Shown: in pieces, positions 1-6,754 of the stretch
Position numbering within the stretch: the stretch's first letter is position 1
How the letters are laid out: every line of letters begins with the position of its first letter
IMG/VR virus record: IMGVR_UViG_3300020171_000099
Location: 1-30,757 of that record
DNA length: 30,757 nt
Origin: a virus
Direction: 5' to 3' (one strand)
Notes under the pieces: model-generated
What the model saw: only the letters and a program-made list of their open reading frames with translations
Told to the model about the DNA's origin: nothing
Databases searched by the model: none
Translations under genes and position numbers: made by a program

Positions 1-356
1 ATACCCGCATCTATTAAATTATTAAAAAAAGCAGCATTAGCCATAGCTTCTTCTTTTGTATTGCCTATCTGACCATATCCAAACTGAATGTCATGCAGAA
101 GGCATGCTTTGTATACAACGTCTTTCCATTTTAATCCCCTGCAAATATATAATAGCCTATCCGGAATCAGCGAACAGCCGTCAAATACAAAAGAGTTAAA
201 TTTTTCTGGATGTTTCTCAAGACGTTCAACTATATACTGCATTTTGAAAAACCGAGCCAACTCCAACCCTTTATCAACTGTTATCACATCACCTACGCGG
301 ATTAAATCATATACTTCTATTTTTTTACTTTTTAAACCAAATGGCAAAGTAATCAT
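1..356 (-). CDS. DUF1353-like protein, partial (C-terminus outside window)
   Basis: Reading leftward from an ATG at 356, the frame stays open to the window edge (118 codons), so the 3' end is missing. The translation holds a segment of the type FDGCSLIPD followed some 20 residues later by KACLLHDIQFG and an alternating Ala/Glu helix. This matches what I know of the DUF1353 family (DGxSxP, then a HD pair in a helix), found in phages near lysis genes and of unproven function. The start has a GGGAGAG ribosome binding site and overlaps the stop of the 45-residue gene upstream by two bases, so the two are probably translationally coupled. Family assignment is from recalled motif pattern only. Confidence 0.6.
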   Translation of the reverse strand, partial: MITLPFGLKSKKIEVYDLIRVGDVITVDKGLELARFFKMQYIVERLEKHPEKFNSFVFDGCSLIPDRLLYICRGLKWKDVVYKACLLHDIQFGYGQIGNTKEEAMANAAFFNNLIDAG

Positions 357-490
357 ATCACTCTCCCATTACCCAAGCCCATGGCCTTTAACAATTTTCT
401 GAATAGCTTAAACGGTATATTAAGAATCATCAATCCGATCAATAATGCTTCCATTTTCTTACTAAGTTTTAAGCCTGCTGGAGCATACAT
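353..490 (-). CDS. 45-residue single-pass membrane peptide
   Basis: This short frame starts in a TAATG overlap with the stop of the FN3-like gene (shared base at 490) and ends overlapping the start of the DUF1353-like gene. That chain of overlaps is the main reason to call it real. The translation is basic at both ends with one hydrophobic stretch (about residues 13-29, MEALLIGLMILNIPFKL), then a basic tail (residues 30-36). This is compatible with a small inner-membrane protein, for example an accessory holin, but nothing identifies a family. I do not recognise it. Confidence 0.5.
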   Translation of the reverse strand: MYAPAGLKLSKKMEALLIGLMILNIPFKLFRKLLKAMGLGNGRVI

Positions 491-864
491 TATCTATTAA
501 TCTCCACAGATATCAACCTAAATGAAGGTGCTTTAGGGGCTTCCGTATCCAAATTAGCTCCTACCTCGTTGCTAGGCCCGCTCTCATTACCATGTGTGTC
601 AAAAGCAGTAAGTACCCAACTCCAGTCTCCATCTGGTACGTTCGGAAGCGTTAATGTTTCAGTGCCAACGGGAATCTCAGCAACCTCATTCCCCTTACCG
701 TAGACATAGCTTCCTGGCGTTGCAGACTGATACAACCGGTAACCCGAAAGGTCTGTTTCGCTGTTTGCGTCCCATTCGAACCTGACAGTGGAATCTGCCA
801 AGCAAATTGAAACTAAACCAAGAACTAAAAATAATACTAATATTAACTGTTTTGTTTTATACAT
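490..864 (-). CDS. Secreted fibronectin type III-like protein
   Basis: The 124-residue product begins with a clear signal peptide: basic MYKTK, a Leu/Val core, and a probable cut after CLA near residue 23. The rest is one domain reading as a fibronectin type III fold: FEWDAN near its start, a central SGYRLYQS strand, an aspartate-glycine-aspartate turn, then WVLTAFD and the ESGPSNEV strand typical of such domains. FN3 domains are common on phage structural and exported proteins and often contact carbohydrate. An exported stand-alone FN3 domain in the late region suggests a role at the cell envelope or as a moron. The role is inference. Confidence 0.65.
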   Translation of the reverse strand: MYKTKQLILVLFLVLGLVSICLADSTVRFEWDANSETDLSGYRLYQSATPGSYVYGKGNEVAEIPVGTETLTLPNVPDGDWSWVLTAFDTHGNESGPSNEVGANLDTEAPKAPSFRLISVEINR

Positions 865-1022
865 TTCTCAAATTCCTCCTTTTGTTCTTTAGTAAAGAAA
901 CCATTCTTCCCATTGCAAAACATACAGTCATCAGGGAGCCTATATCCAGAAGGATTCAGATGATTGCACTTCGGACACGCTCTTGGTCTACCAAACATAG
1001 GTTGTTCAGGATACTTAATCAT
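843..1022 (-). CDS. Small zinc-ribbon protein (59 aa)
   Basis: The start ATG at 1022 overlaps the end of the transglutaminase-like gene by 8 bases and has a purine-rich site (AGAAGGGGGC) ahead of it. The translation contains CPKC at residues 16-19 and CMFC at 33-36, a two-knuckle zinc-ribbon pattern, followed by a charged Lys/Glu helix. Its end runs 22 bases into the FN3-like gene in another frame, which is consistent with tight phage packing. Stand-alone zinc ribbons of this size usually bind nucleic acid or protein partners, but no specific role can be given. Confidence 0.55.
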   Translation of the reverse strand: MIKYPEQPMFGRPRACPKCNHLNPSGYRLPDDCMFCNGKNGFFTKEQKEEFEKCIKQNS

Positions 1023-1410
1023 GTTTGCTGCCCCCTTCTACAATATTATCCTTGAATGCCCCGCTCTTATAAACAATTTCAATAAATCTAAAAACATCAT
1101 ACCTAATAATAGGCTCAAAACCTGGTTGCTTCCAATCAGGGTCAAGCAAAATACTGTTCTTTCCTATATCCTGCAACCAGATTCGTTTACCATCTACTAT
1201 CACACAGGCTTCAGCATGTGATGGGGTGGTTGTAAGGACGCCCAGCCAAATCTCACATTGATAGCCTGCCCTGGTGCAGACTAATCCTTTAGAAACTGCT
1301 AAATCCCAACAGTCCTTACGAATTACTGTTGCCGATATGCAGCCTATAAAAGTTGCTACATATATAGCTATAAAGGAGCATATTATTGCTTCTAAAAGAT
1401 ATCGTCTCAC
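1015..1410 (-). CDS. Membrane-anchored transglutaminase-like cysteine protein
   Basis: The 131-residue product has an N-terminal hydrophobic segment (about residues 8-29). It is followed by a short domain with Cys34 in DCWDLA, His65 in SHAEACVI and Asp81 in WLQD. The order and spacing Cys, +31 His, +16 Asp is that of transglutaminase-like peptidases, in which the cysteine sits at a helix start, the histidine begins a strand ending in valine-isoleucine, and the aspartate follows a Trp-rich strand. Such domains cut or cross-link proteins or peptidoglycan peptides. Lying beside a holin-like gene and a coiled-coil exported protein, it could serve in lysis or envelope modification. No conventional endolysin is visible in the window. 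The triad is seen; the function is inferred. Confidence 0.55.
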   Translation of the reverse strand: MRRYLLEAIICSFIAIYVATFIGCISATVIRKDCWDLAVSKGLVCTRAGYQCEIWLGVLTTTPSHAEACVIVDGKRIWLQDIGKNSILLDPDWKQPGFEPIIRYDVFRFIEIVYKSGAFKDNIVEGGSKHD

Positions 1411-1649
1411 TTATCTTTCACTTCCTTTTTTGCTTCTTTGGCCTTCTTTTCTTCTGCAAGAATCTTATTCATCTTATTTGTAAGTTCCGGTAGTTCAATC
1501 TTGCTTATCAACTCATATCTTTGCTGAAGAATTGTAAGCTGCATGGTTAAGTTTTCTATTTTAAGCTGTAGTTCTTCTTTTTCTCCTGCAAAGCAAGTTC
1601 CAGTAAATAAAAACAAACAAACTACTGCATTAATAATAATTCTTTTCAT
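1407..1649 (-). CDS. Exported coiled-coil protein, possible spanin-like
   Basis: The 80-residue product has a signal sequence (MKRIIINAVVCLFLF) with a good signal peptidase I site after CFA near residue 21. The remainder is one long helix with heptad hydrophobics and many Glu/Lys residues, ending in a Lys/Glu-rich tail. An exported or membrane-tethered short coiled coil in the lysis region recalls Rz-type spanins. A lipobox or outer-membrane partner is not evident, so the assignment is only suggestive. It ends overlapping the next gene by 4 bases. Confidence 0.5.
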   Translation of the reverse strand: MKRIIINAVVCLFLFTGTCFAGEKEELQLKIENLTMQLTILQQRYELISKIELPELTNKMNKILAEEKKAKEAKKEVKDK

Positions 1650-1658
1650 AATTCCCCC

Positions 1659-1994
1659 TTATTGTATAGGTATAGGTACGTAATTATCAAGCCAGTCCTG
1701 ATATATAGCATTGTAAGCCTCAGTTGCAGCTTCTTTAATTACTTTTTCTTCATACCGATTTAAAAAATCTATCAACTCATTTTTTATTTTACGAGTTAAA
1801 CAAGCTTTAGCATTAAGAGTATCAATTATAACTCCATTCTCATCTACAACAGTACAATTAAGACTACCTTCAACTGCTGCCTGAAGCCGTGCAACATAAG
1901 CATCTGGAATTGTAAGCGTAATAATTACATCAGCCGCATAAACAGGTACGACTATAAACATAAATACAATACTTAAAATAATAATTCTTTTCAT
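1659..1994 (-). CDS. Exported phage protein of unknown function
   Basis: The 111-residue product starts with MKRIIILSIVFMFIVV and a probable cut after VYA (residue 20), so it is likely exported. The mature part begins DVIITLTIPDAYVARLQ, which I recall as a recurrent opening in hypothetical phage proteins, and continues with a central Cys pair (Cys47, Cys65) and a C-terminal helix rich in Ala/Glu. The C-terminal helix (ELIDFLNRYEEKVIKEA) is amphipathic. It lies between the tail fibre and the coiled-coil protein in the same leftward run. No enzymatic motif is visible. Confidence 0.5.
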   Translation of the reverse strand: MKRIIILSIVFMFIVVPVYAADVIITLTIPDAYVARLQAAVEGSLNCTVVDENGVIIDTLNAKACLTRKIKNELIDFLNRYEEKVIKEAATEAYNAIYQDWLDNYVPIPIQ

Positions 1995-2007
1995 AATTAG
2001 TTTCTCC

Positions 2008-3915
2008 TTACCAATAAGGCATATATCTTAGTGTACCATTCACATTAATCTTCATCCATCCAAGAGGGTCTCCAGCATTAGCCCCAGTAGGGCCTGTTCC
2101 AAGTGTTACACCAACAGCAGCAGGAGAAGCTAAGCATTTATGTGTACCAGTTGCCGCATCAAATCTAAAGACTGCGCCGTCTGTGATTGCCGCAGGGCCA
2201 GCACCAATTCCAGTTACATTGTTAATCCCTATATAATTATGCCTCGTTACTGTTTGTGCTGTAGCAGCGGTATAGATAGGAGTTAATCTAAGTCCCGCAC
2301 AATATCCATCGGCCACCGCCCCAGTTATAGTTTTGGTCATTGAAGCAATTAACTTGTCGTCGCCCATCTTAACTGTGAGACCATCTTCGGATAGTACATG
2401 CAAGCCTGAAGCTCCGGCAGTTCCATCCACATCCGCTGCCCAAGCCTGAACCATATCAGCAGGACGTGTGGTTGGGGCAGTACCATTGCCTATGCCTAAG
2501 ACTTTGGCTGCGTTTGTGCCGAAGGTGGTTGCGCCGATGCCGATGTTGCCGGCAGTATCTATTACTATTCTTTGAGTAGGAGTAAATGTATTACCTGGTG
2601 TTAAAGATGGGTCGGTGAAAAACTTAATTTCTCCAGAATGTCCCCAAATACCCGTAGCAGAAGTTGCTCTTGCTATCCACGCATTTGCATCGGTTATAAT
2701 AGTTCCAGTATATTCAGCACCAGATGTTATAATTGCCTGTCCACTTCCATCAGATGTAAGATACAAACCATCGTTTGTGGTGCTACTTCTAATATTAAGA
2801 CCTGATTTATCAGCAGTTTCAGCAATAGTAAGAATCTGGTCAGGTGCCGTCGTCCCAATCCCAACAATCCCCGCACTCGTAACAGCAATAGCCGGAGTAG
2901 CACTATAAGCCGCATCTGCTATACTCGGATAAATCCCCAAGTAACCAGTCGGAGCAGCCGCACCTTGAACCGGCCTTACATCCATCAGGAACTCAACTTT
3001 TTGACTTGCTGCGGTTGCATCTGTTTTCCAGCCACTTCCACGAAAGACAAGAGGCGGTGAGTATTGCTGTGCGCCTGCTGCTGCTGCGGTGGTATTGAGA
3101 ATACCAAGACCGTAAGCATCTGATCGTGTTACGCCTATTGCAGTCTTAGTGATTGAGGCAACTGTGGTTAAGGCTGGACTGTCTGAAAATACAGACAACA
3201 GAGTTCCAGTCTCATCTGTTAAAGCACTCGCCAAATTCGCACTTGAAGAAGTTGCCAAAAATGTAGCAACATTCGCAGCAAGACCTGAGACACCTGTGGA
3301 TACCGGAAGCCCTGTACAACTGGTTAGTGTACCTGAAGCTGGCGTGCCAAGAGCAGGGCCGTTTAGTGAAGTAATATCAGAATTTGCGCCATCGCTGGCT
3401 GCATTAGCTACTTTGGCAAGGGGGATACCATCGTTACTAAGGCCTGTCATTGAGGTAATGTCGTTATTTGCACCCGATGTGGCTTTTCCGTTAAAAGTAT
3501 CCCAGTCTGTTCCAGTCAAGAATCCTTTAACTCCTGTGGCCGCTGCCTGACCATTTGTATAGTCGATGGCAACATTACCAGCAGTTACATCAAAATCGGA
3601 AGCACCAAATGAAGCAGCACCTTTATTAGTCGGGGATGCATCTTCAACTGCAATCCCTAAAGTTCCTGCACCTAAAGTAGTATCTATTGCTTCGCCGTCA
3701 GCAATAGTTCCAAAGACCGGAGCTGCGCCTGTAACTCCAATTACTACTTGACCATCTATAGCAGCAGGAATACTTCCCATAGCTCCAGAATCATTTACCT
3801 GAATTTCATTATCATTTCCCGCAGCAACTCCATCATGAAATTCAAATGCAGATACAGGCAAAGCCATGCAAGCAATCATAGCCCACAATATAATTATTTT
3901 GAGGTATTTACTCAT
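2008..3915 (-). CDS. Tail fibre or adhesin with N-terminal signal peptide
   Basis: This 635-residue protein is low in charge and rich in Gly, Ala, Ser and Thr, as in trimeric fibres. It carries the recurrent fibre motif GTPASGTLTSCTGLPVSTG (about residues 190-208), followed by an ANVATFLATSSSANLA segment and a DETGT turn. The middle has repeats of the form VGIGTTAP / GNIGIG, and the C-terminus ends in an aromatic PYW. These motifs are widespread in environmental phage tail fibres. The odd feature is the first 23 residues, which form a convincing secretion signal ending VSA, unexpected for a protein assembled in the cytoplasm. The ATG overlaps the holin-like gene by 8 bases, so the start is well placed. 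It probably binds the host surface; an alternative is an exported adhesin. Confidence 0.7.
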   Translation of the reverse strand: MSKYLKIIILWAMIACMALPVSAFEFHDGVAAGNDNEIQVNDSGAMGSIPAAIDGQVVIGVTGAAPVFGTIADGEAIDTTLGAGTLGIAVEDASPTNKGAASFGASDFDVTAGNVAIDYTNGQAAATGVKGFLTGTDWDTFNGKATSGANNDITSMTGLSNDGIPLAKVANAASDGANSDITSLNGPALGTPASGTLTSCTGLPVSTGVSGLAANVATFLATSSSANLASALTDETGTLLSVFSDSPALTTVASITKTAIGVTRSDAYGLGILNTTAAAAGAQQYSPPLVFRGSGWKTDATAASQKVEFLMDVRPVQGAAAPTGYLGIYPSIADAAYSATPAIAVTSAGIVGIGTTAPDQILTIAETADKSGLNIRSSTTNDGLYLTSDGSGQAIITSGAEYTGTIITDANAWIARATSATGIWGHSGEIKFFTDPSLTPGNTFTPTQRIVIDTAGNIGIGATTFGTNAAKVLGIGNGTAPTTRPADMVQAWAADVDGTAGASGLHVLSEDGLTVKMGDDKLIASMTKTITGAVADGYCAGLRLTPIYTAATAQTVTRHNYIGINNVTGIGAGPAAITDGAVFRFDAATGTHKCLASPAAVGVTLGTGPTGANAGDPLGWMKINVNGTLRYMPYW

Positions 3916-4159
3916 TTTTTTTAACCTCCTTGATTATCTTTTCCTCTTTACTCTTTTGATAGCCTTTTATTCCAAGAACACCAAGAATCATCGATATTTC
4001 CTGCCAATCAAAAGAAGAAATCGTATTGTGTGTAATATTGAAATATGTCCAATTACCCATCACTATAAGAATTACTAAAAAAGCCAGTATTCTCATAGAT
4101 GATGGATTGCCATTGTCTTCTGATATCATATTTTTAATACCCGATAATACCATATTCAT
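3908..4159 (-). CDS. Holin-like single-span membrane protein
   Basis: The 83-residue product has an N-terminal polar part with GNPSSMR (residues 17-23), one strong hydrophobic segment (about 25-43), a second weakly hydrophobic segment ending LGVLGIKGYQK, and a Lys/Glu-rich tail. The GNPSSMR motif before the first span and the charged C-terminus recur in small phage proteins annotated as holins or holin-like. The start has an AAGGAGGGGG site. Position directly before the tail fibre, and not far from the putative peptidase and coiled-coil genes, supports a role in lysis, but this is not proven. Confidence 0.55.
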   Translation of the reverse strand: MNMVLSGIKNMISEDNGNPSSMRILAFLVILIVMGNWTYFNITHNTISSFDWQEISMILGVLGIKGYQKSKEEKIIKEVKKNE

Positions 4160-4171
4160 TTAACCCCCTCC

Positions 4172-4534
4172 TTACGACGTAGTCCAAGAACCAAGCGCTC
4201 CTTGCCTACCCCAATTTGTTGCTGTTTCTAAAATCAATCTTACATAGGCATAGGTCTGTACAGCTACTGTATTTGCAATACTTGTTAATCCAACTACTGT
4301 ATTTGCCCCACCTCTATTAACAGTAAGATTGCCGGCTCCCTTCTTTCTAAATTCTACCCAGTCTTTTACGTCACTTGCGCCAACAGAAGGAAGATTAACA
4401 ACAACAGCTGCAGCATTTTCTATAACATGCACTTTATTAAGATCAGAAGTACTAAGATTTATAAGAGTATCTGTACCATTATAAACTACAGTTTCTCCAC
4501 CACCTACTGTTAATGATCGTTTAATATGAATCAT
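4172..4534 (-). CDS. Small beta-rich virion appendage protein
   Basis: The 120-residue product alternates short hydrophobic strands and Gly/Asn turns, with the segment VHVIENAAAVVVNLP and an ending NWGRQGALGSW. Similar short beta-rich proteins occur as fibre tips or decoration proteins in phages, and the neighbours on both sides look structural. No Cys residues and no signal peptide are present. Function is inferred from composition and position only. Confidence 0.5.
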   Translation of the reverse strand: MIHIKRSLTVGGGETVVYNGTDTLINLSTSDLNKVHVIENAAAVVVNLPSVGASDVKDWVEFRKKGAGNLTVNRGGANTVVGLTSIANTVAVQTYAYVRLILETATNWGRQGALGSWTTS

Positions 4535-4538
4535 TATT

Positions 4539-4904
4539 TCACCCCGCTACATACGCTGTTAAAGTTACTGTTCCCCCAGCCCCGCCAGGAACTCCAGAAA
4601 GAGTAATTTTCCATTGTTCCCCCTCTGCCCCCATAATAACACATTCATTTGGAATGAGAGTTATATCATACTCCTCGTTTTGCGCCAAGGAAGATGACTG
4701 GAATATCTCTTTAGAATCAGCATTATCCATTGTTATAACTGCTGTCACAGTATTCGTCCAATTTGGAATAGTAGCAACCAACTTAACCACTTCTCCTTTA
4801 ATACCAAGATAATACAAGATGGCAGCTGTTTTAGACAAATCCGCTGCACCAAACACAAACGAATATGAATACTTTTTATAATCTTTTGTTGCCTTTACTT
4901 CCAT
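4539..4904 (-). CDS. Beta-sandwich structural protein, unknown
   Basis: The 121-residue product starts behind a very strong AAAAGGAGGT site. It reads as a single all-beta domain ending GGAGGTVTLTAYVAG. A run TNTVTAVITMDNAD and a QWKITLSG strand fit a jelly-roll or Ig-like fold. It lies four bases upstream of the next appendage gene. I do not recognise the family. A virion appendage or fibre-associated role is the most likely from context. Confidence 0.5.
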   Translation of the reverse strand: MEVKATKDYKKYSYSFVFGAADLSKTAAILYYLGIKGEVVKLVATIPNWTNTVTAVITMDNADSKEIFQSSSLAQNEEYDITLIPNECVIMGAEGEQWKITLSGVPGGAGGTVTLTAYVAG

Positions 4905-4909
4905 TTCAT

Positions 4910-4948
4910 TTACCTCCTTTTAATAAGACTTTTCAAAAAATCAGCCAT
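4910..4948 (-). promoter_or_regulatory. Possible 12-codon leader ORF before the 4904 gene
   Basis: A short frame MADFLKSLIKRR starts at an ATG preceded by AGAAGGGA and stops at a TAA that lies inside the Shine-Dalgarno of the gene starting at 4904. Termination here would place a ribosome exactly on that site, which could couple the two starts. It may also be chance in a gap of 82 bases. Confidence 0.2.
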
Positions 4949-4986
4949 AATATAGTCCCTTCTACATAGCCTACTTTCTATATAAT

Positions 4987-6135
4987 TTATAAATATCCAT
5001 AAATTTTTAATTGACGAGCATCGTAATATGCCTCATTATCAGTCCACGTTGCTCCATCATAATAACCGAGTCCTCCACCAGCATAAACACTTGCAGCAGT
5101 CCTAAATAAATATATCGCCTTAGTAGGATCAACCGGTTCAAAAACAAGAAAATAAGACAAACCGTTTACTAAGATTGCAGGAGATACAAAAGTAAAGGTT
5201 TCTTCAGTCCCAGGAGATACTGCTAATGCTATTGTGTCAGATGTGCCAACTAAAGTACCTGAATCAGGATCTCCTCCTTCATCTAAATAAATTTTTAATA
5301 AAGCATTATCCGCTATATTTAAGTATATAGCATCCAACCAAACTGAAGTAACCTCCCAATCTGCATCTGCAGTTATAGAATGATAAACTTTATACAGCCC
5401 ATAATAAGATGCCCCAGAACTATCTATATGCAATAAAAGCTCCTCTGACAAAGCAACCGTACTTGTTGTAGATATAGTAGAACTTGTTGTACTAATTGTA
5501 CTTGAAGTACTTGATGTACTTGATGTACTTGATGTACTTGATGTTGTTGATGTTGTTGATGTTGTTGAAATAGTACTTGTTGTTGAACTCGTACTTGATG
5601 TTGTAGAGACGGTACTACTTGTTGATGTCGTACTAATAGTAGATGAAGTACTACTTGTTGTACTTACAGTACTACTTGTAGACGTTGTACTTATAGTACT
5701 ACTTGTACTTGATGTGGTTGATACGGTTGAACTTGTTGATGAAGTACTACTTGTAGATGACGTAGTACTGATAGTTGAAGAAGTAGATGTTATTGATATA
5801 GTTGAAGAAGTACTATTTGTAGAACTTGTAGTACTGCTGATTGTTGAAGATGTAGTTGTTGTGCTTGACGAAGTACTGCTTGTACTAGATGTAGTAGAAG
5901 TAGTTGACGAAGTCGTGCTAATAGTACTTGAAGTAGACGAGCTACTCGTAGTAGTTGTACTGGATGTAGTAGTTGTTATCCCTCTTATTGTTTCTGGGGT
6001 ATCTAAATAACCCGAAACAAAATCCACCAAAGTAATAACTCGATCGTGCCCGTCTGCATCTTGCTCATTAGCGTTTCTTGAAGCAAAACGATCACCAAGT
6101 TTTTGACTTTGTATTCTGGTAGCTTGTTCTGACAA
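4987..6135 (-). CDS. Thr/Ser-stalk appendage protein (long paralogue)
   Basis: The 382-residue product has three parts. Residues 1-53 are a small domain that is 32 of 53 identical to the product of 6512-6736. Residues 54-226 are almost pure Thr and Ser with scattered Ile, Val and Asn, a mucin-like stalk. Residues 227-382 form a beta-rich domain (LDAIYLNIADNALLKIYLD, then SYFLVFEP) resembling carbohydrate-binding or choice-of-anchor sandwiches. A likely reading is an anchor, an extended flexible stalk and a distal binding head on the virion. Thr/Ser stalks may be glycosylated, but nothing here shows that. Codons within the stalk vary, so it is not one simple triplet expansion. Confidence 0.65.
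   Translation of the reverse strand: MSEQATRIQSQKLGDRFASRNANEQDADGHDRVITLVDFVSGYLDTPETIRGITTTTSSTTTTSSSSTSSTISTTSSTTSTTSSTSSTSSSTTTTSSTISSTTSSTNSTSSTISITSTSSTISTTSSTSSTSSTSSTVSTTSSTSSTISTTSTSSTVSTTSSTSSTISTTSTSSTVSTTSSTSSTTSTISTTSTTSTTSSTSSTSSTSSTSSTISTTSSTISTTSTVALSEELLLHIDSSGASYYGLYKVYHSITADADWEVTSVWLDAIYLNIADNALLKIYLDEGGDPDSGTLVGTSDTIALAVSPGTEETFTFVSPAILVNGLSYFLVFEPVDPTKAIYLFRTAASVYAGGGLGYYDGATWTDNEAYYDARQLKIYGYL
5458..5976 (-). repeat. Thr/Ser-coding low-complexity repeat tract
   Basis: This is the DNA of the stalk in the 4987-6135 gene. Locally it contains tandem 9-base units, for example GTACTTGAT copies around 5507-5541 and GTTGTTGAT copies around 5543-5569 (plus strand). Elsewhere the units are degenerate. 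It shares word content with the repeats in five other genes of the window, so recombination among them is possible. Confidence 0.8.
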
Positions 6136-6146
6136 TTAGACCACCC

Positions 6147-6500
6147 CTAGACCACCCCAGCTCTTAATAACACGCCATTAGCAGCTCCACCAATTGCTGT
6201 AACATGAAGTCCTATCTTAGGAGCACCAGTAATATCCCACTGAAGTTGTTCCGATAAATACGAACCGGTTCCTCTACGAAATAAAGTTGAAACATTAGAA
6301 GCCTTCGTTTCTAATACGGCAAGTACTATCGTGCCGGCACTATTAAAAACAATTGGAGTAACAGAAACTTCTCCGTCACTAACCGTATGTTCTGGATTAA
6401 CAAGGAGAGTTGTCTTATCACCTACTGTTATTAAATTTGCAAGTAATTCTGCTGGCAAATTATTTAGATCAAGACTATCAGTCACTGTTATTTTTGCCAT
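6147..6500 (-). CDS. Small beta-rich structural protein, unknown
   Basis: The 117-residue product contains strands such as KTTLLVNPEHTV and SVTPIVFNSAGTIVLAVLET, then a QLQWDITGAPKIGLHV segment. It has neither signal peptide nor Cys residues. It sits between the two paralogous Thr/Ser-stalk genes and is closely spaced with both, so it is probably part of the same virion appendage. No family is recognised. Confidence 0.5.
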   Translation of the reverse strand: MAKITVTDSLDLNNLPAELLANLITVGDKTTLLVNPEHTVSDGEVSVTPIVFNSAGTIVLAVLETKASNVSTLFRRGTGSYLSEQLQWDITGAPKIGLHVTAIGGAANGVLLRAGVV

Positions 6501-6511
6501 AATATTACTCC

Positions 6512-6736
6512 TTATACTGTTGTAGTTGTGCTACTCGTACTTGATGATGTAGTAGTAGTACTCGACGTAGTAGTAGTTATTCCTCTGATAGTTTCCGGAG
6601 CATCTAAATGTCGAGCAGCCAATCCAACTAATTGAACAACTCTACTATTGCCGTCTGCATCCAATTCATTAGCATCTCTTGTAGCAATATAATCACCACT
6701 TGCTTGGTCTTTTATTCTGGTTGATTGTTCTGACAT
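6512..6736 (-). CDS. Short Thr/Ser-tail paralogue of the 4987 gene
   Basis: The 74-residue product is the anchor domain of the 4987-6135 protein (TRI at 6-8, GD at 14-15, ANE, DADG, then PETIRGI at 47-53) followed by only about 20 Thr/Ser residues and a stop. It lacks the distal head. Such a short version next to a long one may reflect duplication with loss, or a cap and stalk pair with separate roles. The shared anchor suggests that both attach to the same site on the particle. Confidence 0.6.
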   Translation of the reverse strand: MSEQSTRIKDQASGDYIATRDANELDADGNSRVVQLVGLAARHLDAPETIRGITTTTSSTTTTSSSTSSTTTTV

Positions 6737-6754
6737 TATTTATTCTCCAATTGT

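Noticed and set aside
88-402. Plus-strand 104-codon frame at the window start
   Set aside because: It is antisense to the DUF1353-like gene and the coupled 45-residue frame, with no recognisable protein motif.
3149-3550. 133-codon plus-strand frame inside the fibre gene
   Set aside because: It is open because the sense gene is rich in Ala, Thr and Gly codons; the minus-strand protein carries recognisable fibre motifs.
5714-6010. Plus-strand frame rich in Val, Asp and Glu
   Set aside because: It is the antisense shadow of the Thr/Ser repeat tract; its composition follows from reading the repeat backwards.
2008-6135. Diversity-generating retroelement in the fibre region
   Set aside because: No reverse transcriptase gene and no template/variable repeat pair with adenine changes were seen.
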